Assembly (NCBI RefSeq): GCF_038443385.1
Contig: NZ_CP151726.1
Span: 3,968,001-4,032,000, forward strand
DNA from: Stieleria varia
GTDB lineage: Bacteria > Planctomycetota > Planctomycetia > Pirellulales > Pirellulaceae
Length of the DNA: 64,000 nt
Direction: 5' to 3'
In this document: positions 26,989-35,860 of the stretch, piece after piece
Numbering within the stretch: the first letter of the stretch is position 1
Layout: the number at the start of each line of letters is the position of its first letter
Notes under the pieces: generated by a model
What the model was told of the DNA's origin: nothing
Seen by the model: only the letters and a program-made list of their open reading frames with translations
Databases searched by the model: none
Position numbers and translations under genes: made by a program

Positions 26989-28266
26989 TCACTTAAATAG
27001 TCTTTCCGCGGAACCGCGGTTTTGTTCGAAAATCTCAAAGTAGTCTAGCATGGGTTGTGAAAACAAAAACTTCCGTTCAGAGAGTAAAAGCGATGCTCGC
27101 TCCAAGACACCTTTGTCAAGAGTCGGTGCTGGATCTTCAGGAAAGTTCGAGCTGATCAAGCGTTGGAAGTCTGAGTAGTGCACGACGGATCGCGCCGCTA
27201 GCTCAAGGTCATCAGTGTAAACACATAGCCCAACAATTTTCAAAAACGACTCTTCATTTGCCTTTAGTATGTCTATTTTCTTTTCACCGAAGAAAAGAAT
27301 GTCACTCAACAACTCTCGCATAAAATAGCTGTACGTTGACCTTGATTGACTTACACATTCTCCACTTCGAAATGAGTCATACAAAACAGTAGTAGAAACC
27401 GATACCTTGACAGGACCGATCAAGTTAATCCCAAGACTATTCAAATCTTGCAATGCAATCGTGATTTCACGGTCGTTCTCAACTTCCGGAAGAAAATATG
27501 GGTACATAGGTCTGACACTGGCTTTGTTCATTTCGGCCATGCAATTACCCACTTCCTTTGGGTTATCCCATAAGTCAAGTGTTTTTAATTGTGCGAACGC
27601 CACACGTAACTTGAGAAGGGATGCGAGTTGCCTTGCATCAACATCCTTGTCAAACACTTCGCAGATTGGGTCGATCAGACGCGTATCGGTGCGAATATCT
27701 ATGCGCTTTTGTGATCGCACAACATCAAGTGATAATTCGTTGGCTTCAACAATCGCCGGCAAGAATAATGCAGGTATTGAATCTGGGTAACGCAATGCGA
27801 CCGCACAGCTTAAACGAAGTTCCGGCGAACTTGTTTGATTGGTAATTACACTAATTAGTGACCCTCGCAATACACGAACGTCCGCATCTGTCGCATCAGC
27901 AATTGAGTGCCTGATTTTCGCCTGGAAACGCTTAATGTCAAGCAGTTTGCTGGAGACCCTATCCCCGTCTTCGTCGGCTGAAACTAAATCGGTCAACAGG
28001 TCGCGCGTTTGATGCTCTGCGCGATCAAATCGCGGTATCAAGCAAATAAACGGAGTCTTCTTGTCGTGTGACAAATAGCCAGCTAATTCATCAATCTCCT
28101 CGAAGGAAAGATTCTCGTTCCACTCACCAGCGATCCAGGATTTAGCCAACGTCGCAGAAATCTCAAATTGACCACTGCAATGACATGTATCAAAAAATTG
28201 CAAAGCTAACAGCAGAACAAACGATGTCAACTTAGTGAATGACGACAGGCTACTCATCTTTTGCAC
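26989..28266 (-). CDS. Exported protein next to the RHS tip, candidate immunity or partner protein
   Basis: A 425-residue protein whose N-terminus (KLTSFVLLLALQFFDTCHC) looks like a signal peptide, possibly a lipoprotein type with weak lipobox. It continues with all-helical charged sequence without a family I recognise. The start overlaps the end of the RHS gene by 13 bp on the same strand, the usual place for an immunity gene after a polymorphic toxin tip. Codon use appears more AT-rich than in the neighbouring 30-47 kb genes, as is common for toxin/immunity cassettes. The immunity role is inferred from position alone. An exported immunity protein would suit a toxin acting in the envelope. 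Confidence 0.7.
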   Translation of the reverse strand: MQKMSSLSSFTKLTSFVLLLALQFFDTCHCSGQFEISATLAKSWIAGEWNENLSFEEIDELAGYLSHDKKTPFICLIPRFDRAEHQTRDLLTDLVSADEDGDRVSSKLLDIKRFQAKIRHSIADATDADVRVLRGSLISVITNQTSSPELRLSCAVALRYPDSIPALFLPAIVEANELSLDVVRSQKRIDIRTDTRLIDPICEVFDKDVDARQLASLLKLRVAFAQLKTLDLWDNPKEVGNCMAEMNKASVRPMYPYFLPEVENDREITIALQDLNSLGINLIGPVKVSVSTTVLYDSFRSGECVSQSRSTYSYFMRELLSDILFFGEKKIDILKANEESFLKIVGLCVYTDDLELAARSVVHYSDFQRLISSNFPEDPAPTLDKGVLERASLLLSERKFLFSQPMLDYFEIFEQNRGSAERLFK

Positions 28267-30023
28267 CTTCCTAAACAGCCATGGTACTCCTTAATTCCAG
28301 ACCCGTTCCCCCATAGTCCGGTAAACCCTTCGCCCTTTAGAAGTATCTTTATCGCCCTTGAACACGATAGAAAGTTGCAGCACTCACCACAGAACTGCGG
28401 CGGAGGAGATGAAGCGTCTTTTGGGTCCCAGCATGGGAATCTCTCGGGCTTTTCTCCTGGAGGCTTGTCTGAACGTGTAGACTTTTCGCACGGATCACCG
28501 ACACCTGGCTTATTCTTAAACGCCTCGCAACAAATCATGTGGGATAACGCAGTTAAAGCTTCTTCGCCCTTGTCAGTTAAGTCACCTAAAGCAGCGGCTT
28601 TGAAACAGTCAGTAACTCTATTTACATATCTTGGATCTCCCGGTCCGAATGGTATTGACCCTACGCATTGCCCTAGTTTCTTCATTTTTTCAAGTAGCCC
28701 CTCCGTTTCGAGATCGGGCGCGATCCAAGAATACATTAAAGCGCACTCACGCCCGGTTTCCGCCGGCTTTTCGCGTGTATCTTCTGGTGACCTGCCATCT
28801 GCGTCTACGTACACGAGAGGCATATCATCCGTATAAAGGTAAGCCGCTAACGCTTGCAATAGTCTTCCAATTGGATCTCTGGAGCAGAAGCGACCGACGA
28901 CCGGGTCGTACATGCGGGCACGGTAGTGATACACATCCATCGACTCGTCGTACTCGCGACCGGTGTAGGTGTAGCGATTGCCCTCGGCCGTAGACGTGCG
29001 TGCCGTGCCGCTTCCGTCAAAGATCGAGAGCATTCCGTAGGCTGAGTAGGCGTAGCGTTCCTGAATGGTACCGCTTGTGTCCGTCAACGCCGTGATGCTG
29101 TATTGCTGGTTCCTGTGGAAATAGCGATTGCCTGAGCCGCCCGTTCGCAGCACCGGTTCGTCGATGTAGCTGGCGTAGAGGTACGTGTACGTCGGCGAGG
29201 TCGCGGCGGTGCCCGATGTGTAGTCCGCGATCGTCTGCTGACCGGACTGCACATAAACCATCGCGGTCGTGCCGTCGTCGCGACCGACTCGGCGGCCAAG
29301 GGCATCGAACTGGTAAGTGATGTCGTCAGTGCTATCGTTGTCGATGTCTGCTCCGATCAGCTTGTTCTCGAAGTCCCATTTCATCTTCAGAGGATCAGTG
29401 CCGGGGCGAAGCACGGCTGGGATCTCCGTTTGATTGCCTTTGGCGTCGTGCTCGACTGCCTGCGATGCCACCGTCAGGATCTCGTGGGTAGGACCGTGGG
29501 TTCGTGACTGCGAACTGCCGTTCTCCGTGATGCTATTCCAATCGCCCACCAGAGAGAGGTTCCAAGATTGGTCAAGGTTGGTGTCGGCTCGCTCCCAGTT
29601 CACCAAGCGGTCTTCGTCGTCATAGCCACTGGTGCCCACGCTGAACCCGTAACCCGACATCGTGCCGGTGATCGACTCAGACGTCTTGTTCTTGTTGTCG
29701 TCCCAGCCGTAGGTGTAATTGCCGATCGCGGCACCAGAATACGAGATGCTGGCCAAGGTGTTGTCGACATTGTAGGTTCGGGTTTCGCTCACCCCATTAT
29801 TGTACACACTGGTGAGCATCCTGCCCCCGTCGTCGTAAGTTCGCGTGTCGATCGTCGTGCTGCCCAGGGCAATCGTGGCCAATTGCCCGCGGTCGGTATA
29901 GGTGCGAACGACGTCGCTGCCATCGGGAGATTTCTGGAGGCGAAGCACTTTGCGGGGAAAAGACTTCTTCGGGCGGCAATTCCTAGGTGCTCTGTCCCCA
30001 GGATTCTGTCCCCAGGATTCCAT
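28254..30023 (-). CDS. 5'-truncated RHS/YD-repeat protein with cysteine-rich C-terminal tip
   Basis: A 589-codon frame. Residues about 35-350 are YD repeats (VVRTYTDRGQLATIALG, RTYDDGGRM, YQFDALGRRVGRDDG). The conserved RHS end lies at about 350-410 (YTGREYDESMDVYHYRARMY, DPVVGRFCSRDPIG). From about 410 a 180-residue variable tip with 13 cysteines begins (GRSPEDTREKPAETGREC); RHS proteins typically release such tips as toxins. The toxin family is not recognised. The first 25 or so codons derive from repeat DNA containing CCCAGGATTCTGTCC and no signal or shell domain is left. The gene is therefore a displaced 3' fragment, probably not made in full, and the indicated start is formal. Confidence 0.8.
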   Translation of the reverse strand: MESWGQNPGDRAPRNCRPKKSFPRKVLRLQKSPDGSDVVRTYTDRGQLATIALGSTTIDTRTYDDGGRMLTSVYNNGVSETRTYNVDNTLASISYSGAAIGNYTYGWDDNKNKTSESITGTMSGYGFSVGTSGYDDEDRLVNWERADTNLDQSWNLSLVGDWNSITENGSSQSRTHGPTHEILTVASQAVEHDAKGNQTEIPAVLRPGTDPLKMKWDFENKLIGADIDNDSTDDITYQFDALGRRVGRDDGTTAMVYVQSGQQTIADYTSGTAATSPTYTYLYASYIDEPVLRTGGSGNRYFHRNQQYSITALTDTSGTIQERYAYSAYGMLSIFDGSGTARTSTAEGNRYTYTGREYDESMDVYHYRARMYDPVVGRFCSRDPIGRLLQALAAYLYTDDMPLVYVDADGRSPEDTREKPAETGRECALMYSWIAPDLETEGLLEKMKKLGQCVGSIPFGPGDPRYVNRVTDCFKAAALGDLTDKGEEALTALSHMICCEAFKNKPGVGDPCEKSTRSDKPPGEKPERFPCWDPKDASSPPPQFCGECCNFLSCSRAIKILLKGEGFTGLWGNGSGIKEYHGCLGRCKR

Positions 30024-30042
30024 GTCTCGAGTATTCCCGTCG

Positions 30043-30164
30043 TTCAGACCGGGAATGGTAGAAAATTAACGGGTAGAAAATGTCGCCGAAAACAATTCTC
30101 CGGTGCGGTCGCTGCCGACAATCTTCTACCCGTAATCTTCTACCAAATCGCAATTGGCCAACTG
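30043..30164 (+). repeat. ~120-bp dispersed element, copy B
   Basis: The same element as 25923-26030 but in opposite orientation. It runs from GTTCAGACCGG through GGTAGAAAATGTCGCCGAAA to ATCTTCTACC and TTGGCCAACTG. It lies at the truncated 5' end of the RHS fragment. Confidence 0.75.
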
Positions 30165-30228
30165 GTGTTCTAGCTGATCAGTCGATTCACCACCGGAAGG
30201 CCAACGGTCATTCCCATTCACATGACGA

Positions 30229-31566
30229 TCATTTTTGAATCGGCATGGAAAGCGTTTTTTTGTCCCTGCCTCGCAGAATTTCAACCGCGACTTTGTCGCC
30301 CGGTCGTCGGTTCGCGTTTGCGTAAGCGAACAAGTCTGCTTCGCGCATCAAGTCAGTCCGTCCGTCGTAGGACACGACAATGTCATCGACCAGGAACCCC
30401 GCTTTCATGGCTGTCGCATGAGGGCCATATTTGCCGACCGAAGATGCACGCAGCGCCATGCCGTCAACAATCCCGCGTTCAGCGCGTTCTTCGTCCGTCA
30501 ATGCCTGCAGACGCATTCCGCCCGTCATCATGCGCGACATTCCCCATGAGGAAACACGCCAGCGGGGATCATCCAAACGCCGCCATTCGCTCGGCAACGA
30601 AAGGCTTGATTTCGTGATTGCTCCGTCGCGACGAAGCAACAATTCAACTTCCTGTGGCTCCGAGTTGAGATTGTGCAGGACCCACTGGACGTCGGCCATG
30701 GAAACCAATGGCTGACCGTTCATGCTCAAGAGATCATCCCCGGGTTGCAAACGTGACGCCGCCGCCGGAGTACCCTCGGTCACGCTCTTGATCGTGGCCC
30801 GTTTCGTCGGGTCCAGCACCAAGCCGATCGATTTTGGGTGAGGATAGGGAAACAGGAGCTTTTCAGGTATCGGTTCTGAGCGGCTCCAGTAGAATTCCCT
30901 GCGGGCGTCGCCGATTTGGTGGCAGTGAATGCAACTCTTGACCACATCGCCTTCGTAATTCAGTCGATCGGTATACTTTTCATTCAGCGAGGGGTACTGC
31001 TCGGGCGAACTGAACTCCAACGCCGCACCTCGTTTTGCAGCCAACTGCTCCTGATTGGACGGGTAACGAGAATGCAGGGCCAGCGAAGCCTTCAATGCTT
31101 CGGCCATCCCCTCGATCGAAACGTCGCCGAGCCAATCCGTTCGATGCGAACGAGTGCCGAACCGACCGTAAATGGTCTTGTCCGCGTTGAGCATGAATAT
31201 TGCAAAGGATTGATCGGTGTCGTACTGAAACGTATCCAGATCCAGTCCGTTGGTGCCAACGACACGAACGCAAACGAATTTTTCTAGCAGCGGTCTGACC
31301 ACGGGGTCGTTCTCGATCAAGTCGTCATCCAGCTTGACGCATTCCTCGCAGGGCAAACAACGCATCGACACCAGGATCGGTTTTCCGGTTTCCCGGGCCG
31401 TTGCATAGGCCTTGTCCATGTCGTTGTAGATCCAAAAACCCTCGGCTTCCACTTTCGCCCGATCCGCCCGAACCTTTTGCTCTCGGGTGGACGGTTCCGC
31501 GGCAGGTGCAAGATGATTGATCAACACGGCGATCAAGAATGCCACGACTCGCAAAGAACTTTTCAT
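30229..31566 (-). CDS. Exported thioredoxin-like / heme c / tandem PDZ protein
   Basis: A 445-residue protein. The ATG at 31566 is preceded by GGGAGAG at close range and is preferred over the GTG one codon earlier. A signal peptide covers about residues 1-23. A thioredoxin-like domain follows (KPILVSMRCLPCEEC, cysteines at 70, 73 and 76), then a c-type heme motif CIHCH (212-216), then two PDZ-like domains (SVTEGTPAAASRLQPGDDLL; ATAMKAGFLVDDIVVSYDG). Such fusions are common among planctomycete exported proteins of unknown role. The combination suggests a periplasmic redox protein. The heme iron's distal ligand cannot be named. It stands alone. Confidence 0.8.
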   Translation of the reverse strand: MKSSLRVVAFLIAVLINHLAPAAEPSTREQKVRADRAKVEAEGFWIYNDMDKAYATARETGKPILVSMRCLPCEECVKLDDDLIENDPVVRPLLEKFVCVRVVGTNGLDLDTFQYDTDQSFAIFMLNADKTIYGRFGTRSHRTDWLGDVSIEGMAEALKASLALHSRYPSNQEQLAAKRGAALEFSSPEQYPSLNEKYTDRLNYEGDVVKSCIHCHQIGDARREFYWSRSEPIPEKLLFPYPHPKSIGLVLDPTKRATIKSVTEGTPAAASRLQPGDDLLSMNGQPLVSMADVQWVLHNLNSEPQEVELLLRRDGAITKSSLSLPSEWRRLDDPRWRVSSWGMSRMMTGGMRLQALTDEERAERGIVDGMALRASSVGKYGPHATAMKAGFLVDDIVVSYDGRTDLMREADLFAYANANRRPGDKVAVEILRGRDKKTLSMPIQK

Positions 31567-31979
31567 CACACTCTCCCGATGGACAGATCATTCACGAAAC
31601 AAATTGGACTGTTAGTTTAGCCGACCAAACTCGACGCGTGTGCGTTGACAGTGCTTTTGAAACCGGCGCCAGCGTCTGACCGGACGTGCAGCTTGTCGAT
31701 TGAGTGTGGCTCCAGGCGATAGCCTGGGCCGTCAAAAGGTCGGTATTGGCACGGAATCCAGTTCCGCAAGTTTTGTTCCGCGAAGCTCCTTCCGTCGAGC
31801 TTGTCTCGGCGGAGGAAACAACTGACGGCTACCTTCTCAAGAATCTGTTTGCGCTAAAATCAATCATCCGCATGAATAATCCGCGCCTAGCCTTTACGCT
31901 CACCATTACAGAACGCAAGGCGAGTGGAACGACAGCTGACTTCACAAACGAGAATAAGCCGAAGATACGAAGCCTTGGC
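31567..31979. other. Intergenic stretch without recognised features
   Basis: There are no convincing genes or RNA structures on either strand. A short imperfect hairpin around GGCTCCAGGCGATAGCCTGG (about 31709-31728) is the only structure noticed. Confidence 0.5.
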
Positions 31980-33458
31980 TCAGCGAGATGCGGCTTCCGT
32001 CGCCGGTGGACCGCCGCGGCGGTCGGTGGTGCTAGCGGGAGCGGCTGGAACCGCGGCCATGTCACTGGCCCGTCTCCCCGCCCCGGAAACATAGTCGCTC
32101 CATCGACGTCGCCCTTGAGACTCCGACGGGCCGGGTGCGATCAAGAAAACGGCTCCCAGACCGAAGATCAAACCCGCCATCGCTGCACCACCTGTCAAGG
32201 TCGTGGTGCCCGCGTTGACCGGGTTGTCGGAGACTTGGGGAGGCCCCAAAGCCGCGACCAAGTTCGTCGATAATGCGGCGGATCGGCTGGCGTGAGCATC
32301 CGTCAGACGCCGCTCCGCATCGGCCAATTGTTCGGTACGCTGTTCCAGTTCCGAGTCGATTTTCGCGTATCCCGTTCGGGCATTCGCCAAGTCACCCAAG
32401 CGTGACGACAGACGCTCCTTCTTGGCTGCCAGCTTCGCCACACGCTCACGTTCCAACTCCAGCGTGGGCTTCATCGATTCGATCACGGCGACCGTCTCTT
32501 GCTTGATCCGGTCACGGATCTCCCTTTCGGCGGCGATCGCAGCGCGACGTTTTGGGTTTCGAACGGTGTACACACCTGATAGTTCACTCGATCGCAATTG
32601 TGCATCGATCAGTCCATCCTTCAGTCGCAATAGGGTCGGTTGGTTGGTCAACAGTTCGCTGCCACTGATCAACAGTTTTTGGGGATCGTTGGCTCCCTCA
32701 TTGAGCAGCCGGTACATCGACTCCAGTTTGCTCAGCTCCAACTCAGCGACTTGCAACTCGCGAGTCGTTTCCTCCAGCGTTCGGCGGTTGGTGCCGTCGC
32801 CCGAGATCGTGTCGTTCAGGTTTCGCAAGTCCCCAAGGTCTTCTCCGAATTGCGTTTCGACTTCACGCATCCGGGCAGATACTTCGTTGAGATTCTGACG
32901 CGCCAAATCTCGTGCGTGTGTCAGTTCCTTGATCACACTGTCTGCTCGCACGCGTCGCACGTTTCGCAGGTGTTCCGTCAGGTTGTCGAACATCGCCTCA
33001 CAGAAATCCAAAGCCCGCTGTTGATCCGACGCGTTGACTTGCAGGTAGACGACTTCGGTGTTGCCGAATTCGGAACCCTTGGGGGCCCGCAGATTCACGC
33101 TCTTTTTGATGGTTCCGTCGATCGTGGCGATCGAGGGCCAATTCTCGTCACTCTTTCCCGCGGGTGGACCGATTTGACGTAGTGCGGCAGCGACCACATC
33201 TCGGTTCTGGCACATTTCCAGCACGGTTTCTTGAGCGGCCTTCAATTCCGTCTGGCTGCTGAAACGCCCCAGTCGGTCCACTGCGCCCGACGCTTCGTCA
33301 CGCACGATCAAGGGTTGGCGCGCGGTCCAGACGTCACCGCTGAACAAGGCGTAAACCAAACCGCAGACACCAAAGATGGCGGTGGCGCCCAGCCACAAGG
33401 GGGCAAACAGCACGAGCACGTTGCGAAGATGTTTCCACGGAATGGGAGGTGCAGACAT
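31980..33458 (-). CDS. Wzz/GumC-like polysaccharide chain-length determinant
   Basis: A 492-residue inner-membrane protein. An N-terminal membrane segment (LVLFAPLWLGATAIFGVCGLV) is followed by a periplasmic part opening with DVWTARQPLIVRDEASG, the usual start of Wzz domains. Long coiled coils fill about 180-400 and a second hydrophobic segment (GAAMAGLIFGLGAVFLIAPG) lies near residue 435. This two-segment hairpin layout is that of polysaccharide co-polymerases, which set polymer length. A basic Ala/Pro-rich tail replaces the cytoplasmic tyrosine-kinase domain found in some relatives. No glycosyltransferases are adjacent in this window. Confidence 0.8.
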   Translation of the reverse strand: MSAPPIPWKHLRNVLVLFAPLWLGATAIFGVCGLVYALFSGDVWTARQPLIVRDEASGAVDRLGRFSSQTELKAAQETVLEMCQNRDVVAAALRQIGPPAGKSDENWPSIATIDGTIKKSVNLRAPKGSEFGNTEVVYLQVNASDQQRALDFCEAMFDNLTEHLRNVRRVRADSVIKELTHARDLARQNLNEVSARMREVETQFGEDLGDLRNLNDTISGDGTNRRTLEETTRELQVAELELSKLESMYRLLNEGANDPQKLLISGSELLTNQPTLLRLKDGLIDAQLRSSELSGVYTVRNPKRRAAIAAEREIRDRIKQETVAVIESMKPTLELERERVAKLAAKKERLSSRLGDLANARTGYAKIDSELEQRTEQLADAERRLTDAHASRSAALSTNLVAALGPPQVSDNPVNAGTTTLTGGAAMAGLIFGLGAVFLIAPGPSESQGRRRWSDYVSGAGRRASDMAAVPAAPASTTDRRGGPPATEAASR

Positions 33459-34063
33459 TTGGAAAACTCTAGCCGGAATGGAGGTGATATTCCTGAAAAG
33501 CTAGGTTGCTGATTGTCAACGCCGTTGCGTCACCGCCACACTTTGGACTTCCGTAGAGACCGATCTGCCGGTCGTGCGGATTCGACGGATGCTACCGTCT
33601 CGATCGAAACATGAAACGCGGCGGTAGTCTGTCAGGCCACGGGTGGCTGCAGGAGAGGGGAATCGCGTGGTTCAGGTGAGAGGCCCGGCCGCTTACGGGT
33701 CACGACGCAAGGCTGGTGCTTGGGCGGATGGTGGTGTTCGTTCTCGACTTGGAAAGTCGAACGACAATCGTCGCTCGACTTTCCAAGTCGATATCGCGCC
33801 CCGATAAGCGTTTTGCCAATCCTAATCGTTGACTTGCCCAGGCACGCCCCTGGCATTCGTCTAAAGGGCTCTGCTCGACCTCCCCCAAGTTCCCTTGGGG
33901 GAGGTGGCTGTGCGCGTTGTTTAACGACTAGCCACAGGCGTCATCGCCGCAAACAATCGGATTGCACCGCAGAACCAAACGCTGCCAGCGGTTTCGGCTC
34001 CGGGTCAAACAAATCTGGACCAAACTGCGATATGAACGAAATCGCTTTGCATGATCCAGATTC
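33459..34063. other. Intergenic stretch with two hairpins
   Basis: No gene is supported. It carries the 16-bp-arm hairpin at 33745-33790 and a second hairpin around CTCCCCCAAG/CTTGGGGGAG at about 33880-33902. Confidence 0.6.
33745..33790. repeat. Perfect hairpin repeat, arms CGACTTGGAAAGTCGA
   Basis: The arms at 33745-33760 and 33775-33790 are exact reverse complements with a 14-base loop. One arm recurs at 22415-22440. Confidence 0.85.
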
Positions 34064-35695
34064 CTACTCGGCGATTTCCATCGGGATGCTGGCTTGCCCA
34101 TATTTCTTCCCATGGACGTCTTCCATGGTCAACTGCAGCCGATAGGTCCCCGGCTTGAGTTGCTTAGGCAAGTGCATTTGGTAGGCGACAAAGTAGTCAC
34201 GAAGATGATTGCGAGAGACTTGGCGGTCGGCAGGCAACAACTGACTGATCAACTTGTTGCCTTCACCGTCGAATACGTCGTAGGTGCCCTGTAGATGCGT
34301 TTCGAACATCGCACCATTGGGATTTGCGACGAAGTTCTCGACTTCGCAGTACAGGATGACTTGCTGTCCGGCAACGAACCGATTTCCGGCAAACGGTTTG
34401 ATTTGACCGTACGCTTCGATTTCCGTACAGAACTCAAGGCTCTTGATCTCAAGTGCATCGGTTGCGGCGGCCATCTGCAACGTCGCTTCGCGGAACCTTG
34501 GCAACGCCTCGGAGATCCTGCGCCCTGACGACGGATGTCCTTTCGGATCCACCATCGCCCATAAACCATGCAGCTGGCTGACCAAGTACTGCTGGTCGGC
34601 TTCATTCAGACCGTCCATCGACTCAGTCGCTTTGTCGGGCGATCCCGACAGCACCGTCAAGTGCTTGGCAATGATCAAACGACGACGTTTCTCGGCGTCC
34701 GACATTTCGTCCGTGGTTTGCAGCAGACGTTGTACGAGGATTTCATAAAGTTCCTTGTCGGACAACTTTGCCGCGTGTACGGGTGCCCCGCTCGTCGAAT
34801 CGGCGTCGTGCGATACGCGTTGTACCGTCGGTCGGGTGCCAGCAGTTGGCTGCAAGTCCGCCCCGTCGATTTGATTGTCTTCTGAAATGTCGTCAAAGCT
34901 CGCCAGACGCAATGGTTCGACAGGGGACGACGGTGTCGGATTTTCTACCGCTGCTAGTCGCGTCGGGAATTGGTCCGTTGGTTCATCGCTCGGCGGGGGC
35001 AACTCGGGCAGCTCCTTGAGCGATGCTCGTAATGCAGCAGCCAGCGAATTGGGAACCGCGGTTGTCGTATCGACAGGGACATGGGCGGTTGCATCGCCAG
35101 ATGGATCCGCAGGGGATGGACTGGTGTCTTCTGGGGCGGACAAGTCAGTCAACGATGCTGCAACCAGCTCCGTCGAATCGGCCGGAGGCTGCTTCGCCTC
35201 GGCTACGACGGAAGTCGTGATCGGGTTGCTCTGCGCTGGCGAGTCCGACAACGACATTTGCGTTGCACCCGATTTCGTTGGGCTCGATGGCTCCTTTGCT
35301 TTGTCAGATGCAATGACATCGTCTGTCGTTGAATCCTTCTTCGGCGCTGACGTCGGAGTCGCATCCGGTTTAGCGGTTTTGTTCGCAGCGCCTTCGGTCG
35401 GTTTCTTGGCCGCCACGGTCCGTGCGGATGCCGGCGCCGCCGACTTGTCTTGCGTGGCAACGGATGGCTTTGGGGAATGGTCCGTCCGCAAGGTCGCTAG
35501 ACGTTGTTCAGGCGCAGGGATGGATTCCCTGATCGACGACGGCTCTTCGGTGACTTGGACCATTGATTTGCGATAGGCAGACTTACAGCCTGCGGACATC
35601 AGTGTCGCCATAAGGATTGCGACGCAGGCACTGCCCAAGAGCATTCGTTGTGTCAGTGCGTGACTGAAGAGTCGAGTGGCAGATGAATCTGTCAT
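34064..35695 (-). CDS. Large lipoprotein of unknown function
   Basis: About 543 residues from the ATG at 35695. The frame runs to 35857, but the lipobox supports the later start: a hydrophobic MLLGSACVAILMATLMSAGC follows some 16 residues after it, with the lipidation Cys in MSAGC. A long Ser/Thr/Ala/Pro-rich linker (about residues 40-280) is followed by a folded domain with ELYEILVQRLLQTTDEMSDA and a strand-rich end (AYGQIKPFAGNRFVAGQQVI, YRLQLTMEDVHGKKYGQASI). I know no family name; similar secreted proteins are frequent in planctomycetes. Its start lies 4 bp off the end of the PVC cytochrome frame region on the same strand, so the two may be co-transcribed. Confidence 0.75.
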   Translation of the reverse strand: MTDSSATRLFSHALTQRMLLGSACVAILMATLMSAGCKSAYRKSMVQVTEEPSSIRESIPAPEQRLATLRTDHSPKPSVATQDKSAAPASARTVAAKKPTEGAANKTAKPDATPTSAPKKDSTTDDVIASDKAKEPSSPTKSGATQMSLSDSPAQSNPITTSVVAEAKQPPADSTELVAASLTDLSAPEDTSPSPADPSGDATAHVPVDTTTAVPNSLAAALRASLKELPELPPPSDEPTDQFPTRLAAVENPTPSSPVEPLRLASFDDISEDNQIDGADLQPTAGTRPTVQRVSHDADSTSGAPVHAAKLSDKELYEILVQRLLQTTDEMSDAEKRRRLIIAKHLTVLSGSPDKATESMDGLNEADQQYLVSQLHGLWAMVDPKGHPSSGRRISEALPRFREATLQMAAATDALEIKSLEFCTEIEAYGQIKPFAGNRFVAGQQVILYCEVENFVANPNGAMFETHLQGTYDVFDGEGNKLISQLLPADRQVSRNHLRDYFVAYQMHLPKQLKPGTYRLQLTMEDVHGKKYGQASIPMEIAE

Positions 35696-35860
35696 TGCCG
35701 TAGTGGACGGGGGCACGACTCCCTGCAGCGAATAACCGTGTCGAGGACTCGAAAACTCGTCCACGACAAGTGAATTTGCATCTGCCTCTCGCCTAATCGA
35801 ATCGCGCATCCTGGCTTCGCTCTTTCTGGACGTATTTGGTCTTCTGCAATAGATCACTGA

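Noticed and set aside
34875..35576. 233-codon plus-strand open frame
   Set aside because: Mirror-frame artefact of the Ser/Ala/Pro-rich linker of the lipoprotein on the minus strand.
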